Assembly (NCBI RefSeq): GCF_001426685.1
Contig: NZ_LMFB01000044.1
Span: 19,226 to 83,225 of the forward strand
Direction of reading: 5' to 3'
Origin: Rhizobium sp. Root483D2
GTDB taxonomy: Bacteria > Pseudomonadota > Alphaproteobacteria > Rhizobiales > Rhizobiaceae
Length of the DNA stretch: 64,000 bases
The notes beneath the pieces are model-generated. The model did no database searches, was not told the origin of the DNA, and saw nothing but the letters and a program-made list of their open reading frames with translations. Below, one piece after another: positions 7,973-17,888 of the stretch (position 1 is the stretch's first letter; each line of letters starts with the position of its first letter). Both the position numbers and the translations under genes were made by a program.

Positions 7973-8482
7973 TCAAAACCATTGCTGGCTATCGTGGACG
8001 ATCGGCTCTGCCAGCATTTTCTTCATGCCGACCGATTCCACATCCCGGTCGAGCTTGGGTGCATAGGCCGTCGACAGCGAACTGATCGCATAGCCGTGCT
8101 TTCGGAAAAACCCGATCGCCTTGTCGTTTTGCGCATGCGTGCGGATGATCGCAGCCTCAAAACCCCTGGCCAGAATCCTCTCTTCCAGATCGGCAAGCAG
8201 CGCGGAGCCCAAGCCCTGCCGCTGCATCGAAGGCTCGATCCAAAGGTCTGAGATCGTGCCGTCATCGTCCTCGCGCGCGGCCCAGCCGGCAATCGCGCCG
8301 CCATGCTCGATGACACCAACCGAAAACCACTTCGATCTGAGAAAGGAGAGGAAGGACAATTCGGCCACCTGGCGCATGGCCTGCGCATCGGCAACGCCGG
8401 AAACGGCCTTTTCCCAGGCATCGAGCCCGATCGCCGCAAGGGCCGGGACTTCATTTTCGCGCGCAAGGCGGATGATGATCAT
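7973..8482 (-). CDS. GNAT family N-acetyltransferase
   Basis: This 169-residue protein has the GNAT layout: MIIIRLARENEVPALAAIG, GTISDLWIEPSMQRQGLG for the acetyl-CoA loop (QRQGLGSALL near residue 95), and IIRTHAQNDKAIGFFRKHGY. The substrate is unknown. The ATG at 8482 is chosen because the upstream open frame is not GNAT-like. It is the last gene of a gatC-gatA-GNAT-GNAT set on the reverse strand, 31 bases after the previous gene, and looks like a diverged tandem duplicate of it: both share WKS/WEKAV-type N-termini, ISD(L/I)WI, and GxGSAL. Confidence 0.87.
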   Translation of the reverse strand: MIIIRLARENEVPALAAIGLDAWEKAVSGVADAQAMRQVAELSFLSFLRSKWFSVGVIEHGGAIAGWAAREDDDGTISDLWIEPSMQRQGLGSALLADLEERILARGFEAAIIRTHAQNDKAIGFFRKHGYAISSLSTAYAPKLDRDVESVGMKKMLAEPIVHDSQQWF

Positions 8483-8513
8483 GCAGCGGTTCCCTTCCGC
8501 AGCAAGTAGAGCA

Positions 8514-9035
8514 TCACGGCAGCGATTTTTCCAGACGCAGCTTGGCCTGATCCAATCCCAGCGAGGGCGAAAATTCGCTGCCCTGCCAGACCTCGGTAAA
8601 GCCCAGCTTCCGGTAGAGCGACAAAGCCGGGCGATTGGAAATATCGGTTTCGATGCTGGCAACGCCCAGGTTCTCAAAGCGCATGCGGGCCAGAAGCTCG
8701 CCGATCAGCGCGGAGCCGACGCCCCTGCCCTGCCACGGCGGCGCAATCCAGATGTCGGAAATATAGTCCCAGCCGCGCGACCGGTCGCCGGGATGCTCAC
8801 GGCTGTCGCGGGCGCCCCAGCCGATCAGCGCGTCAGCCACAACCGCCACGACGACTTCCGCGTCCGGACGGCTGGCAAATGTCAGAAAGCCATTTTCGAC
8901 ACGGGTTTCAACAGCGGGCTCGAACCAGTTCCTGTGAACACGGTTCGACTTCCAGGCCTCAAAGCCGATCAGCGCGACCGCCCCGGCATCCGAGGCAGTC
9001 ATGTTGCGAAGACGGAAGCCCGTTTCTACCACCAC
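8514..9035 (-). CDS. GNAT family N-acetyltransferase overlapping gatA
   Basis: This 173-residue protein starts at a GTG (9035) that overlaps the last 10 bases of gatA, implying translational coupling. GNAT motifs are [20 protein letters not shown] (acetyl-CoA loop near residue 120) and [16 protein letters not shown]. The substrate is unknown. It precedes the related acetyltransferase at 7973-8482 by 31 bases. Linkage to gatA suggests shared expression but does not by itself show a role in tRNA amidation. An internal ATG about 11 codons in (MTASDAGAV) is a possible alternative start. Confidence 0.87.
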   Translation of the reverse strand: MVVETGFRLRNMTASDAGAVALIGFEAWKSNRVHRNWFEPAVETRVENGFLTFASRPDAEVVVAVVADALIGWGARDSREHPGDRSRGWDYISDIWIAPPWQGRGVGSALIGELLARMRFENLGVASIETDISNRPALSLYRKLGFTEVWQGSEFSPSLGLDQAKLRLEKSLP

Positions 9036-10507
9036 TTCGCCGGCTGGAATTTTCCGGCGGCCTGTTCGATCACATGCGCGGTCTTGAACAGCGTTTCCTC
9101 TTCGAACGGCTTGCCGATCAGCTGCAGGCCGAGCGGCAGGCCCTTGTGGTCGAGACCGGCGGGAACGGCGATGCCCGGAAGACCGGCCATGTTGACCGTC
9201 ACGGTGAAGATGTCGTTGAGGTACATCTTGACCGGATCGGATGCCAGGTCCTCATCGGCGATGCCGAAGGCCGACGATGGTGTGGCGGGCGTCAGGATCG
9301 CATCGACACCGGCGTGGAAGGCCAGTTCGAAGTCGCGCTTGATCAAGGTGCGGACCTTCTGCGCCTGCAGGTAATAGGCGTCGTAATAGCCGGCCGACAG
9401 GACGTAGGTGCCGATCATGATGCGGCGCTTGACCTCGGTTCCGAAACCGGCCGCGCGGGTCTTTTCATACATGTCGGCAATGTCCTTGCCATCGACGCGC
9501 AGGCCATAGCGAACGCCGTCGTAACGGGCAAGGTTGGAGGATGCTTCGGCGGGCGCGACGATGTAATAGGCAGGCAGCGCATACTTCGTATGCGGCAGGC
9601 TGATATCGACGATCTCGGCACCGGCATCCTTCAGCCAGGCAATGCCCTGCTGCCACAGGGTTTCGATCTCTTCCGGCATGCCATCGACGCGGTATTCCTT
9701 GGGGATACCGATCTTGATGCCCTTCAACGACTGGCCGAGCGAAGCCTCGTAATCCGGCACAGGCAGATCGACGGAGGTCGTATCCTTGGCATCGACGCTG
9801 GCCATGGATTTCAACAGGATGGCCGCATCGCGCACGTCGCGGGCGATCGGGCCGGCCTGGTCAAGCGAGGAGGCAAAGGCAACGATGCCCCAGCGCGAGC
9901 AGCGGCCATAGGTCGGCTTGATGCCGACCGTACCGGTGAAGGCGGCCGGCCCCCGGATCGAGCCACCGGTATCGGTGGCGGTGGCACCGGCGCAGAGGAA
10001 GGCTGCGACGGCTGCGGCCGAACCGCCAGAGGAGCCGCCGGGTACCAGATCGAGGTTCGAGCCCGTAGCACGCCACGGATTGATCACGGGGCCGTAATAG
10101 GATGTTTCATTCGACGAGCCCATGGCGAACTCGTCCATGTTCAGCTTGCCGAGCATGACGGCGCCGTCGTTCCACAGGTTCTGGGTGACGGTCGATTCAT
10201 AGCGCGGCTTGAAGCCGTCGAGAATGTGGCTGCAGGCCTGGGTGTGGATGCCTTCGGTGCCGAACAGGTCCTTGATCCCGAGCGGAATGCCCTCGAGCGC
10301 GCCGGCCTTGCCGCTGGCAATGCGGGCGTCGGAGGCCTTGGCCATCTCGCGCGCCTTGTCCGGCGTCGTCACCACATAGGCATTCAGCGCGCCATTGGCT
10401 GCGTCGATCGCGCCGATATAGGCCTCCGTCAGTTCGACGGCGGAGATTTCCTTGGCGCTCAGCTTGGTGCGCGCTTCAGCAATGGTCAGGCGGGTCAGGT
10501 CGGTCAT
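9026..10507 (-). CDS. gatA: Asp-tRNA(Asn)/Glu-tRNA(Gln) amidotransferase subunit A
   Basis: GatA (493 residues) is the amidase that releases ammonia from glutamine for GatB. The amidase signature is complete: the catalytic lysine in [10 protein letters not shown] near residue 78, the glycine/serine loop [14 protein letters not shown] near residue 150, and the nucleophile region [14 protein letters not shown]. The C-terminus reads [20 protein letters not shown]. It lies 46 bases downstream of gatC in the same operon, and its stop overlaps the start of a GNAT gene. gatB is separate at 4-5.5 kb. Confidence 0.98.
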   Translation of the reverse strand: MTDLTRLTIAEARTKLSAKEISAVELTEAYIGAIDAANGALNAYVVTTPDKAREMAKASDARIASGKAGALEGIPLGIKDLFGTEGIHTQACSHILDGFKPRYESTVTQNLWNDGAVMLGKLNMDEFAMGSSNETSYYGPVINPWRATGSNLDLVPGGSSGGSAAAVAAFLCAGATATDTGGSIRGPAAFTGTVGIKPTYGRCSRWGIVAFASSLDQAGPIARDVRDAAILLKSMASVDAKDTTSVDLPVPDYEASLGQSLKGIKIGIPKEYRVDGMPEEIETLWQQGIAWLKDAGAEIVDISLPHTKYALPAYYIVAPAEASSNLARYDGVRYGLRVDGKDIADMYEKTRAAGFGTEVKRRIMIGTYVLSAGYYDAYYLQAQKVRTLIKRDFELAFHAGVDAILTPATPSSAFGIADEDLASDPVKMYLNDIFTVTVNMAGLPGIAVPAGLDHKGLPLGLQLIGKPFEEETLFKTAHVIEQAAGKFQPAKWW

Positions 10508-10553
10508 GGCAGGCTTTCAAAAACGGGGGCGTTCGGGCGGCGGCGGCTGAGGC

Positions 10554-10841
10554 TTATTCGACAACCTTCGGGACGAGGAAGAAATTGCGATCCTCGTTCG
10601 GGGCATTGGCGACGATATCGCCGGCCTTGTTGCCGTCGGTGATTTCATCGACGCGCTTCTTCATGGCCATCGGCGTCACGGATGTCATCGGCTCGACGCC
10701 ATCGACATTCACCTCGGACAGTTGCTCGACGAAACCGAGGATGCCGTTCAGTTCGCCGGTCATGCGCTGCGCTTCCTCTTCGGTCACGGCAATGCGGGCA
10801 AGATGCGCGACGCGCTTCACGGTGGCGAGGTCTACGGACAT
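10554..10841 (-). CDS. gatC: Asp-tRNA(Asn)/Glu-tRNA(Gln) amidotransferase subunit C
   Basis: This 95-residue GatC clamps GatA and GatB together. It shows the family's N-terminal helix with [20 protein letters not shown], the middle [22 protein letters not shown], and the tail [10 protein letters not shown]. It is the first gene of the gatC-gatA-GNAT-GNAT operon. Upstream is a candidate promoter framed by an inverted repeat (10867-10910). Confidence 0.96.
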   Translation of the reverse strand: MSVDLATVKRVAHLARIAVTEEEAQRMTGELNGILGFVEQLSEVNVDGVEPMTSVTPMAMKKRVDEITDGNKAGDIVANAPNEDRNFFLVPKVVE

Positions 10842-10866
10842 GGGTGTCTCCGGTCTTCAAGGAACT

Positions 10867-10910
10867 TTCCCCCGCTATAATAGCCGCAGTGCTGCCACGC
10901 AACGGGGGAA
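10867..10910 (-). promoter_or_regulatory. Candidate gatC promoter inside an inverted repeat
   Basis: TTCCCCCG (10867-10874) and CGGGGGAA (10903-10910) are perfect 8-base arms 28 bases apart. Between them, on the reverse strand, TTGCGT (10902-10897) and TATAGC (10879-10874) are 17 bases apart, with TATTAT overlapping the second box. The arrangement could be an operator around a promoter. Alternatively it is a stem-loop at the end of the upstream reverse-strand gene (stop at 10927). I cannot tell which. Confidence 0.35.
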
Positions 10911-10926
10911 TGCATGCACAAGCCGC

Positions 10927-11631
10927 TTAGACGGCAACAATACCGCCGACTGCAGGCGCCTCGACCTTGGCGGAAGCGCCGTCCATGCCGGCGATGAACA
11001 GGTCCGGCGTCTGGTCGATGATGCCGAACGAGCCATAATGGCAGGGAAGAACCGTGGCGAACTTGAAGAAGCGCTGGCAGGCAAGGGCTGCCACGGCACC
11101 GCCCATGGTGAAGCGGTCACCGATCGGCACGAGGCCGATCTCCGGCTGATGCAGTTCCTGGATCAACGCCATGTCGGAGAAGATATCGGTATCGCCCATA
11201 TGATAGAGCGTTGGCTCGTCTTCGAAATGCAGGACCAAACCATTGGCATTGCCCAGCGAATGCGACACGCCGTCTTCAGTCAGCTGCGCGGACGAATGCA
11301 GCGCATTGACGAAGGTGGTGGAAAAGCCGTTAAGATGTATGGTGCCGCCCGTATTGCCCATTTCGATTGCCTGAACGCCCTTCGAGCCCAGCCATGCGGC
11401 AAGATCGGCATTGGCAACCACGGTGGCGCCGGTTTCCTTGGCAAGCGCAATCGTATCGCCGACATGGTCACCGTGCCCGTGGGTGAGCAGAATATGGGTG
11501 AGCCCCGAGGCCGCATCCTTGCGCGAGGATTCGTCGAAGGACGGATTGCCGGTGAAGAACGGGTCGATGAGGATTTTCGACTTGGCGGTTTCGAGATGGA
11601 ACGCGGAATGTCCGAGCCATTTGATCTTCAT
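10927..11631 (-). CDS. UPF0173 metal-dependent hydrolase
   Basis: This 234-residue metallo-beta-lactamase-fold protein matches the UPF0173 family: [29 protein letters not shown], the metal motif [13 protein letters not shown] near residue 55 (HxHxDH), [13 protein letters not shown] near residue 145, and a late [12 protein letters not shown]. The substrate is unknown; family members are cytoplasmic hydrolases. It runs toward gatC on the same strand (stop 85 bases before the gatC start) and diverges from ruvX, leaving about 120 bases for two promoters. The frame and start are unambiguous. Confidence 0.92.
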   Translation of the reverse strand: MKIKWLGHSAFHLETAKSKILIDPFFTGNPSFDESSRKDAASGLTHILLTHGHGDHVGDTIALAKETGATVVANADLAAWLGSKGVQAIEMGNTGGTIHLNGFSTTFVNALHSSAQLTEDGVSHSLGNANGLVLHFEDEPTLYHMGDTDIFSDMALIQELHQPEIGLVPIGDRFTMGGAVAALACQRFFKFATVLPCHYGSFGIIDQTPDLFIAGMDGASAKVEAPAVGGIVAV

Positions 11632-11752
11632 AAGAATACTCCTTTGTTTCCGGTTGGGGGGGCCGGTCAGAATTTATTGCGGGGATGATTTGGCGGCGGG
11701 ATAGGGATATGGATCACCCGAGTAATCCTTAAAGACCGAATCGGCAAATCAC

Positions 11753-12247
11753 ATGGCTGTTCTCAGCATCGAAGACCTCGCATCCACCCTCCTGCCGAGC
11801 CAGGCCATCGCGGGCCTCGACCTTGGCACCAAGACGATCGGCATTTCGGTGTCGGATCTCGGACGGCGGTTTGCCACGCCGCGCGAGGTGATCAAGCGGG
11901 TGAAGTTCGGCCTGGATGCGCAGGCGCTGCTGGCCCTGGCTGAGAAGGAGAGAATTGCCGCCTTCATCATCGGCCTGCCGATCAACATGGACGGCTCGGC
12001 CGGTCCGCGCGCGCAGGCGACCCGGGCTTTCGTGCACAACATGGCGCAGAAGACCGACCTGCCGTTCATCTACTGGGACGAACGGCTCTCGACGGTTGCG
12101 GCCGAGCGGGTGCTGATCGAGATGGATGTTTCGCGCAAGAAGCGGGCCGACCGGATCGATTCGGCCGCCGCATCCTTCATTCTTCAGGGCGCGCTGGACA
12201 GATTGGCATCCTTGGCAAAGGGCGCTGCTGCTGCCTCAGACGGCTGA
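11753..12247 (+). CDS. ruvX: Holliday junction resolvase-like RuvX/YqgF
   Basis: This 164-residue protein has the YqgF RNase H-like fold: [17 protein letters not shown] with the first acidic residue near 24, [33 protein letters not shown], and the final acidic [16 protein letters not shown]. Family members are linked to Holliday-junction processing and to pre-16S rRNA 5' maturation; the rRNA role is the better supported in bacteria. The last 64 bases overlap, tail to tail, with the reverse-strand membrane-protein gene at 12184-12528, so the two 3' ends are antisense to each other. Confidence 0.93.
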   Translation: MAVLSIEDLASTLLPSQAIAGLDLGTKTIGISVSDLGRRFATPREVIKRVKFGLDAQALLALAEKERIAAFIIGLPINMDGSAGPRAQATRAFVHNMAQKTDLPFIYWDERLSTVAAERVLIEMDVSRKKRADRIDSAAASFILQGALDRLASLAKGAAAASDG

Positions 12248-12528
12248 GCCGGCGGAAACCGCCTCTTGTACCAGGCGCGGATTTCCCGGCGCTTGCGGTA
12301 GGCGATGATGGCAAACACCAGCAGGCTGTCGAAGGCGATGGCGCGTGCCACCAGCGGCGGAATGGTTTCGGGCGGAATGCCCAGCACATTGCCATAGATG
12401 GTGAAGACCAGGTCATGCGTCTGACGCGTCAGCATGAAGAAGCCGAAGCTCATGTCGTAATAGGAAAGGCCATACCAGGCGGTCAAAAGAATGACCGGGC
12501 CTGCCCAGAGGATGAAGAACCACTTCAT
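12184..12528 (-). CDS. Small membrane protein of unknown function
   Basis: This 114-residue protein starts [18 protein letters not shown], a probable first membrane span. A second hydrophobic segment follows near residues 60-78 ([19 protein letters not shown]), then a basic stretch [14 protein letters not shown] and an Ala/Ser-rich tail. I do not recognise a named family with certainty, though conserved proteins like this occur in Rhizobiaceae. The ATG overlaps the stop of the preceding small membrane gene as ATGA, so the two are coupled and may form a pair. The last 64 bases are antisense to the ruvX 3' end. Confidence 0.75.
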   Translation of the reverse strand: MKWFFILWAGPVILLTAWYGLSYYDMSFGFFMLTRQTHDLVFTIYGNVLGIPPETIPPLVARAIAFDSLLVFAIIAYRKRREIRAWYKRRFPPAQPSEAAAAPFAKDANLSSAP

Positions 12529-12680
12529 GCCGTCCTCCCCTCCATGAATACGCCGCGCCGCGCCTGCCCGGAAATCCAGTCCAGCGCGAGCAAGCTCACG
12601 AGGATGACAGCCGGAACCGCCAGATCGAGCGCAAGGCTCGCAAAAAACATCGTCATGATGATGACCAAGCCAGTTCTCAC
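12525..12680 (-). CDS. Very small membrane protein coupled to the next gene
   Basis: About 51 residues from a GTG at 12680 (GGAG lies about 9 bases upstream), or 43 from the ATG at 12656. It is nearly all one hydrophobic block, LALDLAVPAVILVSLLALDW, ending in a short basic tail. The stop overlaps the ATG of the downstream membrane protein (ATGA), which supports it as a real gene. Function unknown. A role as a partner subunit of the downstream protein is inferred from the coupling only. Confidence 0.6.
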   Translation of the reverse strand: MRTGLVIIMTMFFASLALDLAVPAVILVSLLALDWISGQARRGVFMEGRTA

Positions 12681-12872
12681 CGAACGTGCTCCACTCCACA
12701 AAGCGTTAAAATCCTGCCGGGGCCACTCTTGCCCGTTCACCCCACTGTTGACCGTTAACCTTGAGGGCGCAACGTAAACCATTTGTTAAGGTTAATTTCC
12801 AATCCGTGCGGTTGCCGGGCTGTGGACAAGCGGCTATCGGTGGGCTCGTTCCCGCTGCAGGCCTCCTCCCCC

Positions 12873-13808
12873 ATGACGATCATCTTCGAAAGCATCCTGC
12901 CGATCTTCCTGCTGGTTTCGCTGGGCGTCTGGCTGAAGCGCTCATCGCTGGTCGATCTCTCGCTATGGGAAGGACTGGAGCAGCTCGGTTATTACGTGCT
13001 TTTCCCCGCCTTGCTCTTTTCGACGCTGGCAACTGCCGATTTCGCAGGCACGAAGACCGACGCGACCGCGCTTGCGACGATCGGCAGCATCACCCTGATG
13101 TCGGGCGCGCTGTTGCTGCTGTGGCCATTGCTGCGCACCCGCCACGTCTCTTCCGCCGCGTTTACCTCGATCTTCCAGACGGCAACGCGCTGGAACGGTT
13201 TCATGGCGCTGGCGATCGCCCAGAAGCTTTACGGGCCGCTCGGTCTCAGCCTGACGGCGCTGGTAATGACCTTGGTGATCATTCCCATCAATCTCTACAA
13301 TGTCGGCGTGCTGATCGCTTTCAATGGCGGGCCGAAGGGTTTGCGGTTCTTTGCCTTCAAGATCGCCACCAATCCGCTGATCGTCGCCTCGGTGATCGGT
13401 ATCGTCCTGAATTTCTTTCAGGTTCCGGTCTACGGCCCGGTCTTGACCGCCGTCGAAATGCTGGCGAGCGCGTCGCTCAGCCTCGGGCTTGTCATGGTCG
13501 GGGCCGGACTGAAGGTCTCGGATGCGCTGCGGCCAAGCCTCGTTGCGCTGCTCGCGGTCTCTCTGAAACTGATCGTCATGCCGGTCTTCATGGTCGGCAC
13601 CGCCTATTTCATGGGGATCCGCGGCGATGCGCTGCTGATCATCGCACTCGGCGCCAGTGTGCCCACAGCGATGAACTGCTATCTGCTTGCCAAGCAGATG
13701 GGCGGCGACGCGCCGCTCTATGCGGCCGTCGCCACTGTCCAGACGGTCGTGTCGTTCTTTACCATTCCGCTGGTGCTGACGGTGACCGGCTATATCGCCG
13801 CCGGATAG
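12873..13808 (+). CDS. AEC family transporter (auxin efflux carrier-like)
   Basis: This 311-residue protein has about ten hydrophobic segments and AEC-family features: MTIIFESILPIFLLVSLGVWLKR-type start, the conserved half-repeat GYYVLFPALLFSTLA, and the second half AEMLASASLSLGLVMVGAGL with VPTAMNCYLLAKQMGGD. These proteins are inner-membrane carriers; bacterial members move dicarboxylates or unknown small acids. The substrate cannot be read. The ATG at 12873 fits the family start; an upstream open frame from 12783 is not similar. Its last 19 bases overlap, tail to tail, with the AidB-like gene. Confidence 0.87.
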   Translation: MTIIFESILPIFLLVSLGVWLKRSSLVDLSLWEGLEQLGYYVLFPALLFSTLATADFAGTKTDATALATIGSITLMSGALLLLWPLLRTRHVSSAAFTSIFQTATRWNGFMALAIAQKLYGPLGLSLTALVMTLVIIPINLYNVGVLIAFNGGPKGLRFFAFKIATNPLIVASVIGIVLNFFQVPVYGPVLTAVEMLASASLSLGLVMVGAGLKVSDALRPSLVALLAVSLKLIVMPVFMVGTAYFMGIRGDALLIIALGASVPTAMNCYLLAKQMGGDAPLYAAVATVQTVVSFFTIPLVLTVTGYIAAG

Positions 13809-15439
13809 AGCAGATCGACAATATAAGCGGAATCAAAGCGCGAATCGAGCATGCCATAGGTCGAGCGCCAGCCGGCAGCCAGCCGCGATTCGAGGAAGGC
13901 ATCGGCAATCCGCCCTGCCCCCAGCCGGTAGAGTTCGGCAGCGGCGGCAGCGAGCGCCAGCTGTTCGACCAGCATGCGGGCCGCCCCTTCATCGCGCTCG
14001 CAAAGCGACATCGCCGCCCGCAACACATCGACTGTCTTTTTGGCGGAGGGTCCGAGATCGCGGCTGATCACCTGGAACAGCAGTTCGAACAGGTCTTTTC
14101 CACGGGTCAAAACCCGCAGCACGTCGAGCGCCATGACGTTGCCGGACCCTTCCCAGATCGCATTCACCGGGGCTTCGCGGTAATGCCGGGCGATCGGGCG
14201 TTCCTCGACATAGCCGCTGCCGCCGATGCATTCCATCGCCTCGGCGATCAGCGCCGGCGCAATCTTGCAGCTCCAGTATTTCGCAACCGGGGTCATGATC
14301 CGCGCATAGGCCGCATCCTCGGCGCTGTCGCGCGCCCGGTCGAAGGCTTCGGCAAGACGGAACGACAAGGCGCTGGCGGCGGCGACATCAAGCGCCATGT
14401 CGGCCAGAACCCGCGTCATCATCGGCTGCGCGACCAAAGCCTTGCCGGACACCTTGCGGCCGCGCACATGATGCACGGCTTCGGCCAGCGACGCCCGCAT
14501 CATGCCGGCAGAGGCCAGTGCGCAATCGAGGCGCGTCAGCGTCACCATGTCGAGAATGGTGCGGATGCCTGCATCCGGGGAGCCGAGCACGAAGCCGAAC
14601 GTATCGGAGAATTCGACCTCGGAGGACGCATTGGACCGGTTGCCGAGCTTGTCCTTCAGGCGCTGGAAGCGCAAGCCGTTGGCCGAGCCGTCTTCCAGCA
14701 GTCGCGGCACGAGGAAGCAACCCAAACCGTCACGGGTCTGCGCCAGCATCACGAAAGCATCGCTCATCGGTGCCGACATGAACCATTTATGGCCGTTCAG
14801 CCGGTAGATGCCCTCGCCCACCCGCTCGGCCGTCGAGGTATTGGCGCGCACGTCCGTGCCGCCCTGCTTTTCCGTCATGCCCATGCCGATGGTGACGGAG
14901 GCTTTCTGCATCCAAGGCCGGTTGGACGAATCATATTTGCGCGACAGGATTTTGGGCGCCCATTCCTTCTGCACGGCCGGCGACGCCGAGATCGCCGCCA
15001 CCGAGGCGCTGGTCATCGTCAGCGGGCAGAGATGGCCGCATTCAAGCTGCGCCGTCAGATAGAAGCGCAGCGCGCGTGCCTTGTGCGAACGGCCACGCTC
15101 GTCGGCAATGTTTTCCCAGGCCGAGGCGTGCAGGCCCGATGTCACCGAGCGGCGCATCAGCGCGTGCCAGGCGGGATGGAACTCGACCATGTCGAGCCGC
15201 TCGCCGCGCGGCCCATGGGTGCGCAGCTTGGGCAGGCCTTCATTGGCCATGCGCGCCAGATCCTGCGCCTCGGGCGAGGTCACATAACGCCCGATGGTCT
15301 CGAAATCATCGCGCAGCGGACGCGGCATCGACGCTGCAATATCGACCAGCAAAGGGTCGGAGCGGAAGGCGTTGATCCCTGACCAGGGTTTCGGCTGGTT
15401 CAGATCGGCGAGTTTCTGTTCGGTGCGGTTCAGAGTCAT
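13790..15439 (-). CDS. aidB: AidB-like acyl-CoA dehydrogenase family protein
   Basis: This 549-residue flavoprotein is close to E. coli AidB along its length: RLDMVEFHPAWHALM, HLCPLTMTSASVAAI, IGMGMTEKQGGTDVRANT, KLGNRSNASSEVEFSD, LTRLDCALASAGMMR, and EAMECIGGSGYVEERPIARH. AidB belongs to the acyl-CoA dehydrogenase fold with a DNA-binding C-terminal extension and is part of the adaptive response to alkylating agents in E. coli, though its real substrate is unsettled. The length equals E. coli AidB. No Ada-type site was found nearby. It converges with the AEC transporter, overlapping it by 19 bases. Confidence 0.9.
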   Translation of the reverse strand: MTLNRTEQKLADLNQPKPWSGINAFRSDPLLVDIAASMPRPLRDDFETIGRYVTSPEAQDLARMANEGLPKLRTHGPRGERLDMVEFHPAWHALMRRSVTSGLHASAWENIADERGRSHKARALRFYLTAQLECGHLCPLTMTSASVAAISASPAVQKEWAPKILSRKYDSSNRPWMQKASVTIGMGMTEKQGGTDVRANTSTAERVGEGIYRLNGHKWFMSAPMSDAFVMLAQTRDGLGCFLVPRLLEDGSANGLRFQRLKDKLGNRSNASSEVEFSDTFGFVLGSPDAGIRTILDMVTLTRLDCALASAGMMRASLAEAVHHVRGRKVSGKALVAQPMMTRVLADMALDVAAASALSFRLAEAFDRARDSAEDAAYARIMTPVAKYWSCKIAPALIAEAMECIGGSGYVEERPIARHYREAPVNAIWEGSGNVMALDVLRVLTRGKDLFELLFQVISRDLGPSAKKTVDVLRAAMSLCERDEGAARMLVEQLALAAAAAELYRLGAGRIADAFLESRLAAGWRSTYGMLDSRFDSAYIVDLLYPAAI

Positions 15440-15652
15440 GCCGCGTTTCTAACCCAAGTCCCGATCCTTAGGAACAGGAGGGGCACGCGATAAATGCCGC
15501 TGCCCGCAACAATTTGCTGATGGTACCCGATGGGCAGAAAGCGGGGGTCATAAAAGCGTGGGGATGGGGCCGGTTTGCGCGGCCTTCGCCTTGCCGGGCC
15601 GCGCTGCAGTCATTATAGACCCACGCAACTTCACCAAATGAGGCGGCTCCCC

Positions 15653-16594
15653 ATGGATTTCTTTCCGCATCGCCACCTGCTCGGCATCAAGGGCCTGAAC
15701 GAACAGGACATCACGCTCCTGCTCGACCGGGCCGATGAAGCCGTCAAGATTTCCCGCCAGAGAGAAAAGAAGACCTCGACGCTGCGCGGCCTGACGCAGA
15801 TCAACCTGTTCTTCGAAGCCTCGACCCGGACGCAATCTTCCTTCGAACTCGCCGGCAAGCGGCTTGGTGCCGATGTGATGAACATGTCGGTCAGCAATTC
15901 CTCCGTGAAGAAGGGCGAAACGCTGATCGACACGGCGATGACGCTGAACGCGATGCACCCGGATGTGCTGGTCGTTCGCCACTCGTCCGCCGGTGCCGCA
16001 GCGCTCCTTGCTCAGAAAGTGTCCTGCTCCGTCGTCAATGCCGGCGACGGTCAGCACGAACACCCGACACAGGCGCTGCTCGATGCGCTCACCATCCGCC
16101 GCGCCAAGGGCAAGCTGTCGCGCATCATCGTCGCGATCTGCGGCGACGTTCTGCATTCGCGTGTCGCCCGCTCCAATATCCTGCTCCTCAACCAGATGGG
16201 CGCCCGCGTCCGGGTGGTCGCGCCGGCAACGCTTCTCCCCTCCGGCATCGCCGATATGGGTGCCGAGGTCTATCACTCGATGGAGGAAGGCCTGAAAGAC
16301 GCCGACGTGGTGATGATGCTGCGCCTGCAGCGCGAGCGCATGGCCGGGTCCTTCGTGCCCTCGGTGCGCGAATATTTCCGCTATTACGGGCTGGATGCCG
16401 AAAAACTGAAAGCGGCCAAGGACGACGCGCTCGTCATGCATCCTGGTCCGATGAACCGGGGCGTCGAGATTGCCTCTGAGATCGCCGACGGTCCGCAGAG
16501 CGTGATTGAGCAGCAGGTCGAAATGGGGGTTGCCGTGCGCATGGCGGTGATGGAAACGCTTCTTCTTTCCCAGAATCAGGGGCTGCGCACATGA
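15653..16594 (+). CDS. pyrB: Aspartate carbamoyltransferase catalytic subunit
   Basis: PyrB (313 residues) condenses carbamoyl phosphate and aspartate, the first committed step of pyrimidine synthesis. The carbamoyl-phosphate site [19 protein letters not shown] lies near residue 50, followed by [16 protein letters not shown] near residue 135 and [13 protein letters not shown] near the C-terminus. No pyrI is seen. The start at 15653 matches the family N-terminus [13 protein letters not shown]; the open frame upstream is not similar. The stop overlaps the ATG of the pyrC-like gene, so the two subunits are made together, as in ATCases that need an inactive dihydroorotase partner. Confidence 0.97.
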   Translation: MDFFPHRHLLGIKGLNEQDITLLLDRADEAVKISRQREKKTSTLRGLTQINLFFEASTRTQSSFELAGKRLGADVMNMSVSNSSVKKGETLIDTAMTLNAMHPDVLVVRHSSAGAAALLAQKVSCSVVNAGDGQHEHPTQALLDALTIRRAKGKLSRIIVAICGDVLHSRVARSNILLLNQMGARVRVVAPATLLPSGIADMGAEVYHSMEEGLKDADVVMMLRLQRERMAGSFVPSVREYFRYYGLDAEKLKAAKDDALVMHPGPMNRGVEIASEIADGPQSVIEQQVEMGVAVRMAVMETLLLSQNQGLRT

Positions 16595-17874
16595 GCAACC
16601 TCGTCCTGAAGAACCTGCGCATCATCGACCCCTCGCGCAATCTCGATGAAACCGGCGACATCATGGTCGAAAACGGCCGGATCGTTGCTGCCGGACAGTC
16701 TGCCGGGACCCAGGTTCCGGAAGGCGCCGAGGTCAAGGATTGCACCGGCCTGATTGCCGTGCCCGGCCTGGTCGATGCCCGCGTCTTCGTCGGCGAGCCC
16801 GGCGGCGAATACCGCGAAACCATCGAATCCGCATCACGCGCGGCCGCCGCCGGCGGCGTCACCTCGATCATCACCATGCCGGATACCGACCCGGTCATCG
16901 ACGATATCGCGCTGGTGCAGTTCGTGCAGAAGACGGCGCGCGACAAGGCGCTGATCAACGTGTATCCGGCAGCCGCGCTGACCAAGCATCTCGATGGCGA
17001 GGAAATGACCGAGTTCGGCCTGTTGCGCGAGGCAGGCGCGGTCTGCTTCACCAATGGCCGCCGCCCAGTGCACGACACGCTCGTCCTTCGCCGCGCCATG
17101 ACCTATGCGCGCGAATTCGGGGCTGTGATCTCGCTGGAAACCCGTGACAAATATCTGGGTGCCGAAGGCGTCATGAACGAGGGGCTGCTCGCCAGCTGGC
17201 TCGGCCTTTCCGGCGTTCCGCGCGAGGCCGAGATTATCCCGCTCGAGCGCGACCTGCGCATCGCCGGGCTGACCAAGGGTGCCTATCACGCCGCAAAGAT
17301 CTCCCTGCCCGAATCGGCCGAGGCCATTGCGACGGCCCGCAAGCGCGGCGCCAACGTCACCTGCGGTATCTCGATCAACCATCTGACGCTGAACGAAAAC
17401 GATATCGGCGAATACCGCACCTTCTTCAAGCTGTCGCCACCGCTGCGCGGCGAGGACGATCGTGTGGCGATGGTGGAAGCTCTGGCCAACGGCACCATCG
17501 ATATCATCGTCTCCTCGCACGATCCGCAGGACGTCGATACCAAGCGCCTGCCCTTTGCCGATGCCGCCGATGGCGCGATCGGGCTGGAGACCATGCTGGC
17601 AGCGGCTTTGCGCCTCTATCACAGCGGCAACGTTCCTTTGATGCGCCTGATCGATGCCATGTCGACGCGGCCGGCGCAGATTTTCGGGCTGGATGCCGGC
17701 ACGCTGAAGCCCGGCGCCAAGGCCGACATCACCCTGATCGATCTGGAAGAGCCCTGGCTGTTCGGCAAGGATGCGATCGTGTCGCGCTCAAAAAACACAC
17801 CTTTCGAAAATGCCCGCTTTACCGGCCGGGCCGTTCAAACCTATGTTGCGGGAAAACTGGTTCATTCACTCTGA
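16591..17874 (+). CDS. Dihydroorotase homologue lacking metal ligands (PyrC'/PyrX type)
   Basis: This 427-residue protein has the amidohydrolase/dihydroorotase fold and family landmarks ([64 protein letters not shown]). The HxH metal motif expected after PGL(I/V)D is replaced by ARVF near residue 61, and the usual histidine in the V-I-H-A/C-E-D region is replaced ([12 protein letters not shown]). These changes are like the non-catalytic PyrC' partners that hold PyrB in a dodecamer in Pseudomonas. It overlaps pyrB by 4 bases. It would then be structural, and a separate active pyrC should exist elsewhere. Automatic annotation would simply say dihydroorotase. Confidence 0.88.
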   Translation: MSNLVLKNLRIIDPSRNLDETGDIMVENGRIVAAGQSAGTQVPEGAEVKDCTGLIAVPGLVDARVFVGEPGGEYRETIESASRAAAAGGVTSIITMPDTDPVIDDIALVQFVQKTARDKALINVYPAAALTKHLDGEEMTEFGLLREAGAVCFTNGRRPVHDTLVLRRAMTYAREFGAVISLETRDKYLGAEGVMNEGLLASWLGLSGVPREAEIIPLERDLRIAGLTKGAYHAAKISLPESAEAIATARKRGANVTCGISINHLTLNENDIGEYRTFFKLSPPLRGEDDRVAMVEALANGTIDIIVSSHDPQDVDTKRLPFADAADGAIGLETMLAAALRLYHSGNVPLMRLIDAMSTRPAQIFGLDAGTLKPGAKADITLIDLEEPWLFGKDAIVSRSKNTPFENARFTGRAVQTYVAGKLVHSL

Positions 17875-17888
17875 TTGAGCGACGCGCT

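Noticed and set aside
12761..15382. Very long forward open frame (873 codons) opposite aidB
   Set aside because: It is an antisense by-product of the G+C-rich codon bias of AidB; composition is not protein-like.
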